A stretch of DNA of 6,448 nt, from assembly GCA_964393215.1 (NCBI GenBank), contig CAYMSW010000036.1:1-6448 (forward strand), read 5' to 3'. The position numbers and the translations under genes were made by a program. This stretch comes from CAYFNK01 sp964393215. GTDB taxonomy: Archaea > Nanobdellota > Nanobdellia > SCGC-AAA011-G17 > PNOQ01. This document shows, in pieces, positions 4,642 to 6,448 of this stretch (the stretch's first letter is position 1; every line of letters begins with the position of its first letter). Below the pieces are notes generated by a model. It was not told the DNA's origin, made no database searches, and was given only the letters and a program-made list of their open reading frames with translations.

Positions 4642-5866
4642 AGTGATGGTTGACTTCTTTTCTTTAGCTTTTAAGAATCTTAGACATAGGGGTATTAGGT
4701 CTTGGCTTACTTTGCTTGGTGTATTTGTTGGTGTTACTGCTGTTGTTTCTTTGATCTCTTTAGGCAATGGTCTTCAGTTGGCAGTTGCAAGCCAGTTAGG
4801 AGTAGAATCTAATGAGTTGATTACTGTGCAGGCTGGTGGATTAAGTGGATATGGTCCTCCTGGAAGTAATGTTGTAGATCCCTTAACACAAGATGATGTT
4901 GATGCAATAGAAAGGTTAAGTAGTGTTGAGAATGCAGTAAGGAGAAATATAGATTCTGGAAAAATTGAATATAATGATAATGTAAATTTTAGGTATGTTG
5001 GAAGTTTACCCAACAATAAAAAAGATAGGGATCTAATTTATTCTAGCTTGGATATTGAGCCTTTTCTTGGGAGGCTTATTAAAGAAAGTGATGCTGGAAA
5101 AATAGTTGTTGGTTATAATTTCTATGGGAAACCAGCTGATTGGGATGGAAAGACTGTAATTCCTGGAAAAACTCTTTCTGTTGGTGATGAGAATTTTGAA
5201 GTTATTGGTGTATTGGATAAGGCCGGAAGCATAATCATGGACAACATAGTCATTATGAATGAGAACGACATGGAAGATCTTTTTGGTTTTGGTGATGAAG
5301 CGGACATAGTTGTTGTGCAGCCCAAGGATGGTGATAAGCTTCAAAAAACAAAGGAAGATATTGAAAAACTCTTAAGGGCAAGAAGGGATGTTAAAGAAGG
5401 AGAAGAAGATTTCGAAGTTAGCACTCCTGAAGCAACCCTTTCAACAGTTAATAGTATTATCACAGGAGTTCAAGTGTTTATAGCAATAGTTGCTCTTATT
5501 TCTGTGTTTATTGGAGCTATTGGAATAGTTAATACTATGACTACTTCTGTTTTAGAGAGGAAGAAAGAGATTGGATTAATGAAATCTGTTGGAGCAAGAA
5601 ATAGACATATATTTATTCAGTTCCTTGTTGAATCGGGTTTACTTGGTTTAGTTGGTGGTATTATTGGTTCTTTGGCCGGTACGTTAGTTGGGTTTGCTGG
5701 AATATTTGCGATAAATAATTTCATGGGCACTGAATTAACTCTTGATGTAAACTTTACTTTGGTTTTCCTAACTTTGTTTGGTAGCTTAATCATTGGTGGT
5801 ATTTCTGGGATAGCCCCAGCAATGAGAGCTGCGAAGCAGAGTCCGGTGGAGGCATTAAGAGGATGA
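4634..5866 (+). CDS. MacB/FtsX-type ABC transporter permease, 410 aa
   Basis: The layout is that of a MacB-type half transporter (COG0577): an amphipathic N-terminus with FKNLRHRGIRSWLTLLG (13-29), a first membrane helix (about 22-45), a large extracytoplasmic MacB_PCD-type domain (about 46-270), then three helices (about 275-303, 330-360 and 373-397) with the FtsX domain. The coupling segment VLERKKEIGLMKSVGAR (306-322) and the C-terminal AKQSPVEALRG are classic for the family. Such transporters move conformational change across the membrane to act on substrates at the outer face rather than through a channel. The start at 4634 overlaps the ATPase gene by eight bases; Met5 (4646) is an alternative. 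No membrane-fusion partner gene is in the window. The stop codon overlaps the next permease start by ATGA. Confidence 0.92.
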   Translation: MSKVMVDFFSLAFKNLRHRGIRSWLTLLGVFVGVTAVVSLISLGNGLQLAVASQLGVESNELITVQAGGLSGYGPPGSNVVDPLTQDDVDAIERLSSVENAVRRNIDSGKIEYNDNVNFRYVGSLPNNKKDRDLIYSSLDIEPFLGRLIKESDAGKIVVGYNFYGKPADWDGKTVIPGKTLSVGDENFEVIGVLDKAGSIIMDNIVIMNENDMEDLFGFGDEADIVVVQPKDGDKLQKTKEDIEKLLRARRDVKEGEEDFEVSTPEATLSTVNSIITGVQVFIAIVALISVFIGAIGIVNTMTTSVLERKKEIGLMKSVGARNRHIFIQFLVESGLLGLVGGIIGSLAGTLVGFAGIFAINNFMGTELTLDVNFTLVFLTLFGSLIIGGISGIAPAMRAAKQSPVEALRG

Positions 5867-6448
5867 TAAGTAAGGAAAGCATCAATTATTCTTTGAGAAA
5901 TTTAAAACAGAATAAGGGAAGAAGTTTTCTAACTATTTTTTCAATCTTGGTTGGGATATCTACCATCTTTATCTTTATTAGTTTTGGATGGGGATTGTAT
6001 AATTACGCCGGAGAATTAGCATCAAGCTCTTCTGCAGACAAAGTTTTAATTATGCCTAAAACTGCTGGTGGATTTGGGGCTGTTGATGGTGTTGTCTTGA
6101 ATGAAAGTGATGTGCGCGAAATAAAAAAGGCAGCAGGTGTTTATGATGCCACTGGATTATATTTTGATGCGGCGCTTGTTAAGAAAAGCAAAGAACAAAA
6201 ATATACTTTTATCATTGGCTATGATCCGAGAAAAGATTTTGTAATGGAATCATTTAATATAGGGGTTGATGAAGGCAGGTTTTTAATTTCTGGTGATATG
6301 AAAAAAGTTGTCTTGGGTCATAATTATAGACTGCCCGATAAAATATTTTCTGATCCTCTTGATTTGAATGATAATATTGAAGTTAACGATGTTGATTTGA
6401 AAGTTGTTGGTTTTATGGAAGAAATTGGAAATCCACAAGATGATTCCC
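5863..6448 (+). CDS. Second MacB/FtsX-type permease (5' part, runs off the window)
   Basis: Starting at the ATG of an ATGA overlap (5863-5866), an open frame of 195 codons continues past the end of the window without a stop. It begins with NYSLRNLKQNKGRSFLTIF (8-26) and a membrane helix (about 21-45), the same layout as the preceding permease, followed by the start of a MacB_PCD-like domain. The segment KKVVLGHNY...IEVNDVDLKVVGF aligns by eye with KIVVGYNFY...LSVGDENFEVIGV of the first permease, so the two are diverged paralogues. The missing part should hold the three C-terminal helices. Tight coupling to the first permease suggests a heterodimeric transporter sharing the upstream ATPase, similar in architecture to LolC/LolE with LolD. 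No other nearby start codon competes. Confidence 0.88.
   Translation, partial: MISKESINYSLRNLKQNKGRSFLTIFSILVGISTIFIFISFGWGLYNYAGELASSSSADKVLIMPKTAGGFGAVDGVVLNESDVREIKKAAGVYDATGLYFDAALVKKSKEQKYTFIIGYDPRKDFVMESFNIGVDEGRFLISGDMKKVVLGHNYRLPDKIFSDPLDLNDNIEVNDVDLKVVGFMEEIGNPQDDS

Noticed and set aside
5033..5344. Overlapping minus-strand open frames of 103 and 67 codons inside the first permease
   Set aside because: They are antisense to a clearly conserved permease and show no family signature.

Overview
This window looks like chromosomal DNA of a small-genome archaeon, most likely from the DPANN group (Woesearchaeota/Pacearchaeota type). That placement is inference. It rests on the archaeal-type ribosomal stalk protein end (…GLGALFG), a COG1340-type coiled-coil protein, an archaeosortase, a CARDB-like acidic surface protein, AT-rich DNA, TATA boxes about 25 bp before start codons that lack ribosome binding sites (leaderless transcripts), and T-tract terminators. 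All genes read with the standard code, with TGA used as stop.

Layout. Positions 1-96 are the 3' end of a ribosomal stalk gene (probably L12/P1). A T-tract follows, then a two-gene unit: a long coiled-coil protein (120-968) overlapping by ATGA a small membrane protein of the Sm_multidrug_ex family (965-1429). Converging on it, with a 24-bp 3' overlap, is a minus-strand archaeosortase-family membrane protease/transpeptidase (1406-1942). A 150-bp divergent intergenic region (1943-2092) separates this from a 570-residue secreted, very acidic, C-terminally membrane-anchored surface protein (2093-3805). The intergenic region holds a leaderless-type TATA box for the archaeosortase, a 9-bp direct repeat, an 18-bp perfect palindrome that contains the TATA box of the surface-protein gene, and a second palindrome, TTCGCGAA, just before the expected transcription start.

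After a strong T-tract terminator and a new leaderless promoter comes a LolD/MacB-type ABC exporter operon: ATPase (3883-4641), a MacB/FtsX-type permease (4634-5866) and a second, paralogous permease (from 5863, running off the window). All three genes overlap by a few bases, which suggests coupled translation and a heterodimeric transporter.

Functional reading. The centre and right of the window form a cell-surface block: a candidate surface-layer protein, an enzyme family that processes C-terminal anchors of surface proteins, and an exporter of the kind that handles substrates at the outer face of the membrane. The divergent archaeosortase/surface-protein pair is the most interesting feature. 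The surface protein has a tripartite C-terminus, but its MPTGFS motif lies about 12 residues before the membrane segment, so it is not a textbook archaeosortase signal. No tRNA, rRNA, CRISPR array, insertion sequence or mobile-element gene was seen. There is no gene-free stretch over 300 bases.
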